64,000 bases of DNA from Bog-366 sp963722555 (GCA_963722555.1 CAVRNQ010000006.1:372001-436000); one strand, 5' to 3'; positions 8,377-16,246 are shown, numbered from the stretch's first letter. Numbers and translations: made by a program. Notes: generated by a model not told the origin, from the sequence alone.

Positions 8377-9071
8377 CGCACCTGGAGATTGAAAACCTGG
8401 CGAGCGATTACCTGGAAGGGTTCCTGGACCCGGCCGGCCGAGCGGCGGTGGAGGCGCATTTAGCCGAATGCGCCCCCTGCCGCGGGCTGGTGGAGGACGT
8501 CCGGCGCGTGCTGGAGTTGTGCCGGTCGGCGGAGGAAGCGGAGCCCACCCCCTGGCTCGTTTCGAAGATCCTGCTGGCCACGGTCGGCGAGCGCAAACCC
8601 ACCCTGCTTGAGCAGCTTGCCGCCTACTTCCGGCCGGTGCTTCAACCCCGGGTTGCGTATTCAGTCGCCATGACCGTGTTCGCGTTCTCGATCATTGTCA
8701 ACGCGGCCGGGCTCAACCTGAGGAACTTACGATTCGAGGATTTGAATCCCCGCACGTGGTATTTCCGGGCCAACCGTGCCGGGCACCTGATGTACGCCCG
8801 CGCGGAAAAATTCTATTACGACCTACGGCTGGTGTATGAGATTGAGTCACGCCTCCGGCAGATGCGCGGCCAGCCGCAGGATCAAGAGGAAGCACCCCCC
8901 CAACCTGGAGCGCCCGCCGGCGGTTCGACCCAAGGCACGCCGTCCGGCCAGACTCAGTTAGCCTCGACGGGAGGCTCAGGGGTCGAAGCGCCCCCGCTGG
9001 TCAGACGGGCTCCCTCTGCGGTCGGGAGACCGACTGCACTCGCCGGGGCGGGAAGGAGTTTAACCCAATGA
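8373..9071 (+). CDS. Membrane-anchored zinc-finger anti-sigma factor
   Basis: Predicted inhibitor of the sigma factor encoded just upstream. The N-terminal zf-HC2 type domain shows EAHLAECAPCRGLVEDV, the H-x3-C-x2-C zinc site of ZAS anti-sigma factors. One membrane segment follows at about residues 91-110 (VAYSVAMTVFAFSIIVNAAG). The remaining ~120 residues are outside the membrane and end in a glycine/proline/serine-rich tail. The ATGA overlap with the sigma gene and with the next gene argues for stoichiometric production. Release of the sigma factor may depend on proteolysis near the membrane, but no cleavage site can be shown. Confidence 0.85.
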   Translation: MTHLEIENLASDYLEGFLDPAGRAAVEAHLAECAPCRGLVEDVRRVLELCRSAEEAEPTPWLVSKILLATVGERKPTLLEQLAAYFRPVLQPRVAYSVAMTVFAFSIIVNAAGLNLRNLRFEDLNPRTWYFRANRAGHLMYARAEKFYYDLRLVYEIESRLRQMRGQPQDQEEAPPQPGAPAGGSTQGTPSGQTQLASTGGSGVEAPPLVRRAPSAVGRPTALAGAGRSLTQ

Positions 9072-9745
9072 AATGCGCCAATCACCCCCTCAACGACGCC
9101 TTCGTTTACTGCGGACAATGCGGCCGGTCAGTGTGTAATGACTGTAAGCGCGAAGTCGGCGGTATGGTCTATTGCGAGAATTGCCTGGCGACGCGCTTGC
9201 ACACTCCCCTGTCACCGCTGGGTTCCGGAACCGGCCCGAGTCCCGGAGTGGCGCTGGCCCTGGGATTCATCCCCGGTGTGGGTGCTATTTACAACGGGCA
9301 GGTCCTCAAGGGTATGCTGCAGGTCCTGATCTTCGGGTCACTCATCGCCCTGGGGGACCGCGTCCACGGCCCCCTGGACACCATCTTCGGGCTGGGCGCT
9401 GCGGCGTTCTACTTCTATATGGTGATTGACTCGTACCAAACCGCCAAAGCCAAGTGTTCTGGCCAGTCTGTCCCGGAGTGGTTCGGTTTGGGCGACATGA
9501 AGATGAACGCTCCGATTGGCGCCGCGCTGCTGATTGGCCTGGGCGCCATGTTCCTTCTCGACAACCTTGGCGTGCCGGTCTTCAACCAGATCGGCAAGTT
9601 TTGGCCGGTGCTGCTGATCGTGGTGGGTTTTCTGCTGTTGCAGCGCCGCTTCGGTGGGCACAAACCGGAGGTTGAGGTGACCCCGGTCGCCTCCGAGAAA
9701 CCGCCCGAAGGACCGAGCAATATACCGGGCCCCAAGGGGCTTTAA
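9068..9745 (+). CDS. B-box-type zinc finger plus DUF5668 membrane protein
   Basis: A 225-residue membrane protein. The N-terminus has a compact cysteine/histidine zinc module: CANHPLNDAFVYCGQCGR, then CNDC and YCENC (residues 3-41), similar to bacterial B-box fingers. The middle has hydrophobic segments around VALALGFIPGVGAIYNGQVL and MLQVLIFGSLIALGD. The C-terminal part (AALLIGLGAMFLLDNLGVP, FWPVLLIVVGFLLL) matches the two-helix DUF5668/LiaI-LiaF-type unit that recurs in the two last genes of this operon. Overlaps the anti-sigma stop by four bases. Probably a membrane-stress sensor or scaffold, by analogy only. Confidence 0.8.
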   Translation: MKCANHPLNDAFVYCGQCGRSVCNDCKREVGGMVYCENCLATRLHTPLSPLGSGTGPSPGVALALGFIPGVGAIYNGQVLKGMLQVLIFGSLIALGDRVHGPLDTIFGLGAAAFYFYMVIDSYQTAKAKCSGQSVPEWFGLGDMKMNAPIGAALLIGLGAMFLLDNLGVPVFNQIGKFWPVLLIVVGFLLLQRRFGGHKPEVEVTPVASEKPPEGPSNIPGPKGL

Positions 9746-9761
9746 ACGCGGGAATCGGGGG

Positions 9762-9813
9762 TTCGGGATTCGGGAATCGGGCGAAACCCGAATCCCGATT
9801 CCCGAATCCCGAA
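9762..9813 (+). repeat. Perfect 20-bp stem-loop inside the operon
   Basis: The arm TTCGGGATTCGGGAATCGGG (9762-9781) is an exact reverse complement of 9794-9813, with a 12-base loop. It lies between the B-box/DUF5668 gene and the first microprotein gene. There is no T-run after it, so it is not a standard terminator. It may set the ratio of upstream to downstream products by RNA processing or stability, or it may be a mobile palindrome. Confidence 0.8.
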
Positions 9814-9828
9814 TGCAGGAGGAGAGTC

Positions 9829-10050
9829 ATGCACATGCTGGATGGTCCCTTCGTCGTTCCCCTGGGAGTCTTTGTGATGGTAGTCATCATCGTGGCCATC
9901 ACTTCCATGAGCAAAATGCGTGAAAAGGAATTAATGGCTCATCAACAGCTTCGCCAGCAGGAGATGGAACACGAGCGCAAGATGAAGGAAATGGAAATCG
10001 AAAGAACCAAGCTGGAACTGGAGAAAGCGCGCCTCGGCAAGGGCACGTAA
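9829..10050 (+). CDS. PspB-like TM/coiled-coil microprotein 1
   Basis: A 73-residue protein with one N-terminal membrane helix (VVPLGVFVMVVIIVAITSM) and then a highly charged helix, MREKELMAHQQLRQQEMEHE continuing to the end, with heptad spacing typical of a coiled coil. The shape (short outer end, TM, cytoplasmic coiled coil) is that of PspB, the small membrane partner in the phage-shock response, but the sequence is not clearly homologous. A strong AGGAGGAG lies ahead of the ATG at 9829. It is one of four tandem paralogues. Partner and function are inferred. Confidence 0.75.
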   Translation: MHMLDGPFVVPLGVFVMVVIIVAITSMSKMREKELMAHQQLRQQEMEHERKMKEMEIERTKLELEKARLGKGT

Positions 10051-10091
10051 ACCCAGGTGTCCCCCCGGATGGAGACGCATAGGAGATGATG

Positions 10092-10316
10092 ATGGAAGGC
10101 ATACCCACCGTAGTCTTCTTCATACCCTTCGGGGGCATGGCCATGATCGTTGCGATTGTCGGCATTGTCTTCTGGTACAAGGCACGCGAGCGAGAACTGG
10201 CCGTCCATCAGGATATGCGCACCCGCGAAATGGAGCACCAGCGCAAGCTGAAAGAGCTTGACTTGGAACTGGAGAAAGCCAAGGCGGTGCAGGCTATGGG
10301 GAAGGCGGCAAACTGA
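10092..10316 (+). CDS. PspB-like TM/coiled-coil microprotein 2
   Basis: A 74-residue paralogue of its neighbours. TM segment FIPFGGMAMIVAIVGIVFWY, then KARERELAVHQDMRTREMEH and a charged helix ending ELEKAKAVQAMGKAAN. Three ATG codons run in tandem at 10086, 10089 and 10092; AGGAG sits directly before the first, so normal spacing favours the third (10092). The EMEHQRKLKELDLELEKA block is shared, with small changes, by all four copies. Spacing to the preceding gene is about 40 bases. Confidence 0.75.
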   Translation: MEGIPTVVFFIPFGGMAMIVAIVGIVFWYKARERELAVHQDMRTREMEHQRKLKELDLELEKAKAVQAMGKAAN

Positions 10317-10398
10317 TCTCGCTGGCCCCTTTCCAAGGCGCCCGAAGCGGGCGCGGACACAAGAGGATTCGAACGCCGGGTTCCGGCGGAGGTGTGAA

Positions 10399-10602
10399 AT
10401 GGTAATACCCGAAGAATTCATCCCCATCGCGGGAATGCTAATGGTCATCGGAATCGTGGCCATTGTCTTCTGGTTCAAAGCGCGTGAGAAGGAGTTGCAG
10501 CATCACCAGGATCTCCGCATTCGGGAGATGGAACACCTGGCGAAGATGAAACAACTCGAAATCGAGCTGGAGAAAGCCAAGACCCATTCTCCCCGGGACT
10601 AG
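10399..10602 (+). CDS. PspB-like TM/coiled-coil microprotein 3
   Basis: A 67-residue paralogue: IPIAGMLMVIGIVAIVFWF membrane helix, then KAREKELQHHQDLRIREMEH and a charged helix ending ELEKAKTHSPRD. The start at 10399 follows GGAGGTG. It is closest to copy 2, sharing IVAIVFWxKARExEL. The gene is separated from copy 2 by about 80 bases that contain no ORF. Confidence 0.75.
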   Translation: MVIPEEFIPIAGMLMVIGIVAIVFWFKAREKELQHHQDLRIREMEHLAKMKQLEIELEKAKTHSPRD

Positions 10603-10656
10603 GCGGCCAAGGAACCTCCGGGGTCGGGCCGAGAGGCTGGGAGGAGGTAATTCGGA

Positions 10657-10845
10657 ATGTCACCATTCGTCGTTCCCCTCGGGGTTTTCGCCATGGTCGT
10701 GCTGATCGTGGCCATCACTCACCTCGTCAAGATTCGCGAGAAGGAAATGGAAGTCCACCAGAAGCTGCACGTCGAAGAAATGGAGCACCAACGCAGAATG
10801 CGGGAACTGGAGCTGGAGCTGGAACGTATCAAGCAAGGGAAGTGA
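10657..10845 (+). CDS. PspB-like TM/coiled-coil microprotein 4
   Basis: A 62-residue paralogue: FVVPLGVFAMVVLIVAITHL membrane helix, then KIREKEMEVHQKLHVEEMEH and a charged helix ending ELELERIKQGK. It is closest to copy 1, which shares PFVVPLGVF. A GGGAGGAGG Shine-Dalgarno lies about 10 bases before the ATG. Copies therefore pair as 1/4 and 2/3, suggesting nested duplication rather than a simple run of amplifications. Confidence 0.75.
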   Translation: MSPFVVPLGVFAMVVLIVAITHLVKIREKEMEVHQKLHVEEMEHQRRMRELELELERIKQGK

Positions 10846-10898
10846 GACGGTTCGCAGAGAGAGGGCTCCGGCCGACGCCGGGCCAGAGGAAGAAGACC

Positions 10899-11111
10899 AT
10901 GGGAGCAACACTACCACAACCAAGTTACCGTCGGAGCGGGCTGATGTTTCCCGTTCTCCTGATTCTGCTCGGAGTCATGTTTCTTCTTGACCAGTTCGTA
11001 CCTGGCTGGGGAATCGGCAAGACCTGGCCGGTGCTGCTGGTGGTGATTGGCGTTTTGAAACTGTTGGATACGACCCGGCCGCCGCGCCCTCCCGAAGGGC
11101 CCAGGATCTAG
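10899..11111 (+). CDS. Short DUF5668-type two-helix membrane protein
   Basis: A 70-residue protein made almost entirely of one LiaI/LiaF-type unit: SGLMFPVLLILLGVMFLLDQ, a turn with WGIGKTWP, then VLLVVIGVLKLLD. The same unit forms the end of the 9068 gene and the beginning of the 11147 gene, so three proteins of this operon share it. The start at 10899 (MGATLPQPSYRR) was chosen because AGAGGAAGAAG precedes it; the in-frame ATG at 10842 overlaps the previous gene. Probably a membrane partner of the neighbouring DUF4097 protein. Confidence 0.7.
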   Translation: MGATLPQPSYRRSGLMFPVLLILLGVMFLLDQFVPGWGIGKTWPVLLVVIGVLKLLDTTRPPRPPEGPRI

Positions 11112-11146
11112 CTGCGGTTGCCCCGCGGTAAGCGCGGGAGGTAAAC

Positions 11147-12790
11147 ATGAGCGTCACTACATATCGTCGCGGATCAATCTTCTGGGCACTGACCTTGATC
11201 GGGGTAGGCGGCATCTTTCTGTGGCAAAACTTCAATCCCGCCATTCATCCCTGGCAAGTCATCGCCAAGTTTTGGCCCATCCTCATCATTTTCTGGGGAC
11301 TCTCCAAGCTCATCGATTACGTGCAGGCGCAGGCCCATCCGGAGACCATCCCGCCCCCGCTTTTTTCCGGCAGCGAAGTAGTTCTGCTCATCCTGATCCT
11401 GGCGATGGGCACGCTGGTGTCCAAGATCGTGCTGCGCCCCTGGCAAGACTGGGGATGGCATATCAACGACGACGAGATCACCGGGCTGTTTACGAATTCG
11501 TACACCTATACCCAAAATCTTTCGCAGCCTGTCAAGGGTGAGCCGCACCTGTTGCTGGAAGACCAGCGCGGGGACGTGGAAATTCGTGGCGCCGACCAAT
11601 CCGTCATCGACGTGATGGCCAAGAAGAACATCCGGGCTGAGAACGAGGCCGAAGCCAAGAAACTGGCCGACGACCTGAAGTTCGAGCTCGTGGAGCAAAC
11701 CGGACACTATGTGCTCCGGTCGAACCGGCGCTCCCTGGCCGACGACGGCCACCGCGTCACGGTCGACCTGAGCCTGCGCGTCCCCAAAGGCACGAGCAGC
11801 GAAGTCAGCTCCGAACGCGGTGACATCCTGGTGGACGCCTTGCGCGGCGACCAGACGCTTACTACCCATCACGGCGACGTGCGCGCCACCCAAGTCGAAG
11901 GCTTGCTGAAAATCCACAAGTCCGGCGGTTTGACGGAGGTGCGCGACCTGAAGGGCAGTGTGGAAGTGGACGGACGAGGTGATGACGTGGATGTGGCGGG
12001 AGTCTCCGGCACCGTCAGCGTCACGGGCGAGTTCAGTGGCGCCGTGCAGTTCCGCAATGTGGCGCAAACCCTGCGCTACCATTCGACGCGAACCGACATG
12101 ACCGCGCAGAAACTCTCCGGCCGCCTCTACATGGAGGTCGGCTCGCTGGAACTCAATGGCATCGACGGTCCCTTCGACCTCACCACCCAGCAGAAAGACA
12201 TCACGGTTAACGAGTTCAAACACAGCGTGCGGATCGTCAACAACAACGGCCAGGTCTCACTGCGAACTTCCACCCCGCCCACCCACGACATCCAGGTGGA
12301 ATCGAAAAATGGCGCCATTGAGCTGGCGCTTCCGGCTGGAGCGAACTTCCAAATCGAAGCTACCTCACGCCACGGTGAAGTGGAATGCGACTTCGCGGGC
12401 CCCGGCTTAAAAGTGGTGAAAGAGGGTGAGGCGCCTGCCATTTCCGGCAGCTATGGCAAGGGCGGGCCCATGATCCGCCTGAGCACCGACTACGGCGCCA
12501 TCCGCCTGCTGCACGCCGGACCCCGGCCTCCTGCGCCCCCTGCACCACCCACGCCGCCTAAGCCCCCTGAGCACCCTGGCGAGGGTGAGACAACCTGGAA
12601 CACCCCCGCTGTGCCGCCCGTCGCGCCTGCCGTTTGCGTGGTGCGCGTGGATTGCGCCCCGCCCCGCGGCAGCGTGGAGCGCTTCGCCGAGCATATCTGG
12701 CGGTTGGAAACGCACCTGGTCCGCACTCTCTTCTCTGGAAGCGTGCACTGCGATTGGGCGCGCCCGCGAGTGGTTACGGTGGGGTTTTGA
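11147..12790 (+). CDS. LiaF-like membrane protein with DUF4097 beta-solenoid
   Basis: A 547-residue protein. The N-terminus has a DUF5668/LiaF-type membrane pair (FWALTLIGVGGIFLWQNF, FWPILIIFWGLSKLIDYV) and a third helix VVLLILILAMGTLVSKIVL. From about residue 130 to 440 it is a run of short beta repeats (for example RGDVEIRGADQSVIDVMA, NNNGQVSLRTSTPP, KNGAIELALPAGANFQIEA), the pattern of DUF4097 putative adhesin domains. A proline-rich linker (PPAPPAPPTPPKPP) and a short C-terminal tail follow. It is the last gene of the sigma-factor operon. LiaF proteins hold stress regulators inactive at the membrane; whether this one does is inference. Confidence 0.82.
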   Translation: MSVTTYRRGSIFWALTLIGVGGIFLWQNFNPAIHPWQVIAKFWPILIIFWGLSKLIDYVQAQAHPETIPPPLFSGSEVVLLILILAMGTLVSKIVLRPWQDWGWHINDDEITGLFTNSYTYTQNLSQPVKGEPHLLLEDQRGDVEIRGADQSVIDVMAKKNIRAENEAEAKKLADDLKFELVEQTGHYVLRSNRRSLADDGHRVTVDLSLRVPKGTSSEVSSERGDILVDALRGDQTLTTHHGDVRATQVEGLLKIHKSGGLTEVRDLKGSVEVDGRGDDVDVAGVSGTVSVTGEFSGAVQFRNVAQTLRYHSTRTDMTAQKLSGRLYMEVGSLELNGIDGPFDLTTQQKDITVNEFKHSVRIVNNNGQVSLRTSTPPTHDIQVESKNGAIELALPAGANFQIEATSRHGEVECDFAGPGLKVVKEGEAPAISGSYGKGGPMIRLSTDYGAIRLLHAGPRPPAPPAPPTPPKPPEHPGEGETTWNTPAVPPVAPAVCVVRVDCAPPRGSVERFAEHIWRLETHLVRTLFSGSVHCDWARPRVVTVGF

Positions 12791-12824
12791 AGTTGCTGCG
12801 CAGTTGCTCCAGGGTAAAGGGAAA

Positions 12825-12965
12825 GACCCCTCACCCGGCCTCCTACGTCGGCCACCCTCTCCCCAAGGGAGAGGGCTGGGACTGGTGATTTCTGCCCTCT
12901 CCCTTGGGGAGAGGGTGGGCCGCGACCGGCGCTTTCACCAGCCGGCGCGGGCCGGGTGAGGGGTC
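12825..12965. repeat. CCCTCACCC/CCCTCTCCC inverted repeat, copy 1
   Basis: A 141-bp unit with outer arms GACCCCTCACCCGGCC and its exact complement at the right end. Nested inner arms are CCCTCTCCCCAAGGGAGAGG and the mirrored copy, plus the internal block CTTTCACCAGCCGG. It separates the end of the stress operon from the convergent aroA and may act as a bidirectional transcription stop, although it carries no T-run. Confidence 0.85.
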
Positions 12966-13029
12966 ATGAACAGTCACCAACCTAGTATGACGCTTCGCGT
13001 CTTCGAGGGACACAGCGTGCCGTGTCCCT

Positions 13030-14328
13030 TCACCCCGCCACGCGCGCGAGCATATCGAAGAAATCCGGGAAGGAAATATCCACGCAGGAACTGTCTTTGA
13101 TGACGGTCGTTCCTTCCGCCACCAGCGCGGCAACCGCGAAAGCCATGGCGATGCGGTGATCTGCGTGCGGGTCAATCTCCGCGCCGCGCAACTTCTGCCG
13201 GCCGGCCACGCCGAGGCCGTCGGGAAACTCCTCCACCTCGGCGCCCATGCGGCGCAGGTTCTCCGCCACCGCAGCCAGGCGGTCGCTTTCCTTCACACGC
13301 AGTTCGGCCGCCCCGCGAAACGATAAACCCTTTTCGGTCTGGGTGCCCAGCACGGAGAGCACCGGCAGTTCGTCGATCAGCCCCGGCACCAGGTCCTCAC
13401 GAATTTCGCCGCCGGCGAGCGGGCTCGACTCAACGTGCAGGTTGCCGAGCAGTTCCCCGTTGAGCATTTCGAGGTTGACCACCTTGGCGTGCCCGCCCAT
13501 AGGGACCAGCACGTCGAGCAGCGCGCTGCGTGTAGGATTCAGGCCCACGTTGTGCAGTACCAGGTTGGAATCCGGCACGATCAGCGCGGCCGCGATGAAA
13601 AACGCCGCGGAAGAGATGTCGCCGGGAACGTAAAACTTTTTCCCTTGCAGGCGCGCGCGGCCGCGCACGGCGATGGTGCGTTGGTGGCGGCTGATGTCCG
13701 CGCCCATCTGTTCGAGCGCAATTTCCGTGTGGTCGCGCGTGGGGAGTCTTTCCACGACCACCGTTTCCCCCTCGGCGAACAAGCCCGCGAGCAGGATGGC
13801 GGACTTCACCTGCGCGCTCGCCACCGGCATCTCGTAGCGAATCGGGGTGAGATGGCCGCCTTCGATCTCCAGCGGCGGGCGGTCGCCCTCGGCGGTCTTG
13901 ATGCGGGCGCCCATCCGGGTGAGCGGCTCGGCCACGCGTTTCATGGGGCGACGGGAAAGTGAGGCGTCACCCACCAGCACGGAGCGAAACGGCTGTCCGG
14001 CCAGCACGCCCGCCAGCATCCGCATGGTTGAGCCGGAATTGCCGGCGTCGAGCGGCCCCGAGGGCGCGCGCATGCCCGCCAAGCCCACGCCTTCGATCTT
14101 CACCACGTTGTCTTTGCGCTCGATCTTGACCCCGAGCGCCTTCAGGCAGTCGAGCGTGGACTGGCAATCCGCGCTCGAGGAAAAGAAGTGGATCTCGCTC
14201 GGCCCTTCCGCGATCGCGGCCAGCATCGCGTAGCGATGGGAAATAGACTTGTCCCCCGGAAACTGCACGGCGCCTTCCAGTTTCTTCGCGCCACTCAGCT
14301 TCTTCGACTTCGAACCGAATAGCCCCAT
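13030..14328 (-). CDS. aroA: 3-phosphoshikimate 1-carboxyvinyltransferase (EPSP synthase)
   Basis: Transfers enolpyruvyl from PEP to shikimate 3-phosphate in aromatic amino acid synthesis. Signatures are PGDKSISHRYAMLAA (residues ~24-38), LDAGNSGSTMRMLAGVLAGQ (about 91-110) and RVKESDRLAAVAENLRRMG in the C-terminal half, with the late DHRIAMAFAVAAL. At 432 residues it is normal. The start at 14328 leaves a short basic lead (GLFGSKSKKLSGAKK) before the conserved core. No other shikimate gene is nearby. Confidence 0.95.
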   Translation of the reverse strand: MGLFGSKSKKLSGAKKLEGAVQFPGDKSISHRYAMLAAIAEGPSEIHFFSSSADCQSTLDCLKALGVKIERKDNVVKIEGVGLAGMRAPSGPLDAGNSGSTMRMLAGVLAGQPFRSVLVGDASLSRRPMKRVAEPLTRMGARIKTAEGDRPPLEIEGGHLTPIRYEMPVASAQVKSAILLAGLFAEGETVVVERLPTRDHTEIALEQMGADISRHQRTIAVRGRARLQGKKFYVPGDISSAAFFIAAALIVPDSNLVLHNVGLNPTRSALLDVLVPMGGHAKVVNLEMLNGELLGNLHVESSPLAGGEIREDLVPGLIDELPVLSVLGTQTEKGLSFRGAAELRVKESDRLAAVAENLRRMGAEVEEFPDGLGVAGRQKLRGAEIDPHADHRIAMAFAVAALVAEGTTVIKDSSCVDISFPDFFDMLARVAG

Positions 14329-14375
14329 CCTCGAATCCTCTCAACAGGATACTGTAAACGTCGGAGCGCCGACCC

Positions 14376-15848
14376 TCAGATCGCCTTTCGCCTCTGCGCG
14401 GCTTTTTCCCCCTCCGGCTTGGGAATGAAGATGTCCTGCGGCGTAAGCCCGCATTCCTTGACCATTGACACTGCATACTCGATCCGTCCCAGGTTGGGGT
14501 CGCCATTGTTCGTGCCAAAGGAAAACTTCACCCCGGCGCTCTTGGCGCGCTTGATAAAGGCCGGGCTGGGCAACCGGTAGCGGTTGTTGATCTCAATCGC
14601 CACGTCGTTGGCCTTCGCGGCGTCGATGACCTTCTGCATGCGTTCGGGAGTCCAGAGGCGATCGTAGTCGCGCGCGATGACGTCTGGCAAGAAAGTGGGA
14701 TTGGCATGGATGTCGATGGGCTCGTGGTTGAGTATGCCCAAGATGCGATCCACCAGTGTTTCCATGAATTGCTCGCTGTCCGGGATCTCCCCGACCTCCT
14801 CGGGGATCCAGAGCCGCATGCGCTTGCCGCGATCATCGGTGAAGGTCATCGCATCGGTGAACGCGTAATCGAACTTGGCGATGGTTTCGCGGGAAAAAAG
14901 CTTCACCCACTCGCGGCCTTCGCCCTGCAGCGCCACGAAAGCGGGCTGCCCTCGCATGCTGGCCAGAAAATCTTCCACCCCGGCGTCGGTGGTGATAGGA
15001 AATCCCAGCCCGCCATTCACGGCGATTCCGTACATGATTCCCAGGCGACGCGAACTGGCAAGCGCCTGCTCAAGCGTCAGGCCGCCCTTCAGGTGGGTGT
15101 GGTAATCCACCACGGGAAAGCCCGCCTGGTTCATGCGCAGCAAATCGCGATAGACATCATCCACAACCGGCCGCTCGTCCGTGGCCATCGCCAGGTCGTC
15201 GGGCAAAGGCTTCACCAGCAGGTTACGGAATGCCACCTGCGAGTGCGGGTCGTGGGATTCGAGCGCGAACGTGCCGCGGTCGAGCACGCCTGCCGGAGAA
15301 GCGTCCAGGTGGACGGGCGGGTCGGGCTCGACGTAGTCCACCACGAGCGTGTCGTTCACCCGAACCTCGACCTGCTTCGCGCGCACCAGGATGTGCAACT
15401 GGAACCAGGCATCGTCTTTGACCAGCGGCCTGTAAATGTTGCGGAAGCCGTAAAGCGAGCCAGTCCTCGAAAGGCCGCGGTCATCGCCTTCGCCCGCATA
15501 GCTATTGTTGATCTCGACCGCGAAGCCGGAGGCCGGCGCGCCGTGGGGCTGGAATTGGGTATGAAAGCAGATGGCGGAGCGCGTCCCCGGTCGGGCTATC
15601 ACTTCCGCTTGCAGTTCGAAGTTTTTGAAACTGGCGTTCTGCACCCGTCCCGCGTAATAGAGGTGGGCAGGCGGTCCGCCGGCCACAATCTTTCCGTCTT
15701 CGACCCGGAACGAGTGGCGGTTGTCACCGGCCTTCCAGCCGTCCAGGGAGCGGCCGTTGAAAAGTGTTACCCCTTCGTTCTCGCCGCGCAGGACGGCGGG
15801 GACGAAGAGCAGGGAAGCCAGGAGGTTACGTCGGGAGATGGGAACCAT
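14376..15848 (-). CDS. DUF1080 (3-keto-disaccharide hydrolase-type) and PHP-domain fusion
   Basis: An exported two-domain protein of 490 residues. It starts at 15848 with MVPISRRNLLASLLFVPAVL, an SRR-containing Tat-like or Sec signal. Residues ~25-215 form a DUF1080 concanavalin-like domain (VTLFNGRSLDGWKAGD, VARPGTRSAICF-type strands, ending FRNLLVKP). From about residue 235 a PHP-type metallohydrolase follows: VVDYHTHLKGGLT supplies the HxH metal site, with later VALQGEGREW, HEPIDIHANPTF, AIEINNRYRLPSP and FSFGTNNGDPN. The first domain suggests carbohydrate binding or cleavage and the second hydrolysis of a phosphoester or similar. I know of no assigned function for this combination; the substrate is unknown. 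Confidence 0.75.
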   Translation of the reverse strand: MVPISRRNLLASLLFVPAVLRGENEGVTLFNGRSLDGWKAGDNRHSFRVEDGKIVAGGPPAHLYYAGRVQNASFKNFELQAEVIARPGTRSAICFHTQFQPHGAPASGFAVEINNSYAGEGDDRGLSRTGSLYGFRNIYRPLVKDDAWFQLHILVRAKQVEVRVNDTLVVDYVEPDPPVHLDASPAGVLDRGTFALESHDPHSQVAFRNLLVKPLPDDLAMATDERPVVDDVYRDLLRMNQAGFPVVDYHTHLKGGLTLEQALASSRRLGIMYGIAVNGGLGFPITTDAGVEDFLASMRGQPAFVALQGEGREWVKLFSRETIAKFDYAFTDAMTFTDDRGKRMRLWIPEEVGEIPDSEQFMETLVDRILGILNHEPIDIHANPTFLPDVIARDYDRLWTPERMQKVIDAAKANDVAIEINNRYRLPSPAFIKRAKSAGVKFSFGTNNGDPNLGRIEYAVSMVKECGLTPQDIFIPKPEGEKAAQRRKAI

Positions 15849-15990
15849 GAGAATGTCCTTTCCGAACCGCGAGTCGCGGACAGCCAGTATAACCGCCTGA
15901 TGGCCATACGCCAAATCCTGCTGCGCCCCGGCGCTAGAAGACCCCACGCCATCTTTGGTTGGGGCCAAAGGCCGCCCTGCATTGCAAACC

Positions 15991-16144
15991 CGCGGGTGGC
16001 GCAGACATCGCGCCGTTTGCGATGTCTGCGATCAGTGAAGGGCGGCCAAGTAATACACCTGATCAAGAGTGCAGCGATGCTCCAGCAGACGGCGGCATTC
16101 TGAATCGCAGACATGCCATACTCCACCATGTCTGCGCCACCCGC
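15991..16144. repeat. REP doublet related to the RAYT element
   Basis: Two palindromes in opposite orientation. The left one (15991-16030) begins CGCGGGTGGCGCAGACATCG and closes with GATGTCTGCG. The right one (16105-16144) begins CGCAGACATG and ends CATGTCTGCGCCACCCGC. About 75 bases separate them with no transposase sequence recognised. The same GGGTGGCGCA core flanks the intact RAYT at 18279 and 18896, so this is probably a transposed, non-autonomous unit. Confidence 0.8.
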
Positions 16145-16168
16145 CTGATCCTCAATTTGTTCCTGGCT

Positions 16169-16246
16169 GACCCCCTCACCCGTCCCGCCCCGGCTGGTGA
16201 AAACGCCGGCGGCGGGCCACCCTCTCCCCCACGGGGGCGAGGGTTG
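16169..16246. repeat. CCCTCACCC/CCCTCTCCC repeat, copy 2
   Basis: Begins GACCCCCTCACCC and carries CCGGCTGGTGAAAACGCCGG, then CCACCCTCTCCCCCACGG. It matches the 12825 unit and the units at 19862, 23317 and 61507 in the core CGGCTGGTGAAA-CGCCGG. The 16247-16450 stretch after it contains no gene apart from the leader of gmhA. Confidence 0.7.

Noticed and set aside
14706..16103. 465-residue plus-strand ORF across the DUF1080/PHP gene
   Set aside because: Antisense to a gene with clear domains and running into a REP doublet; no supporting features.
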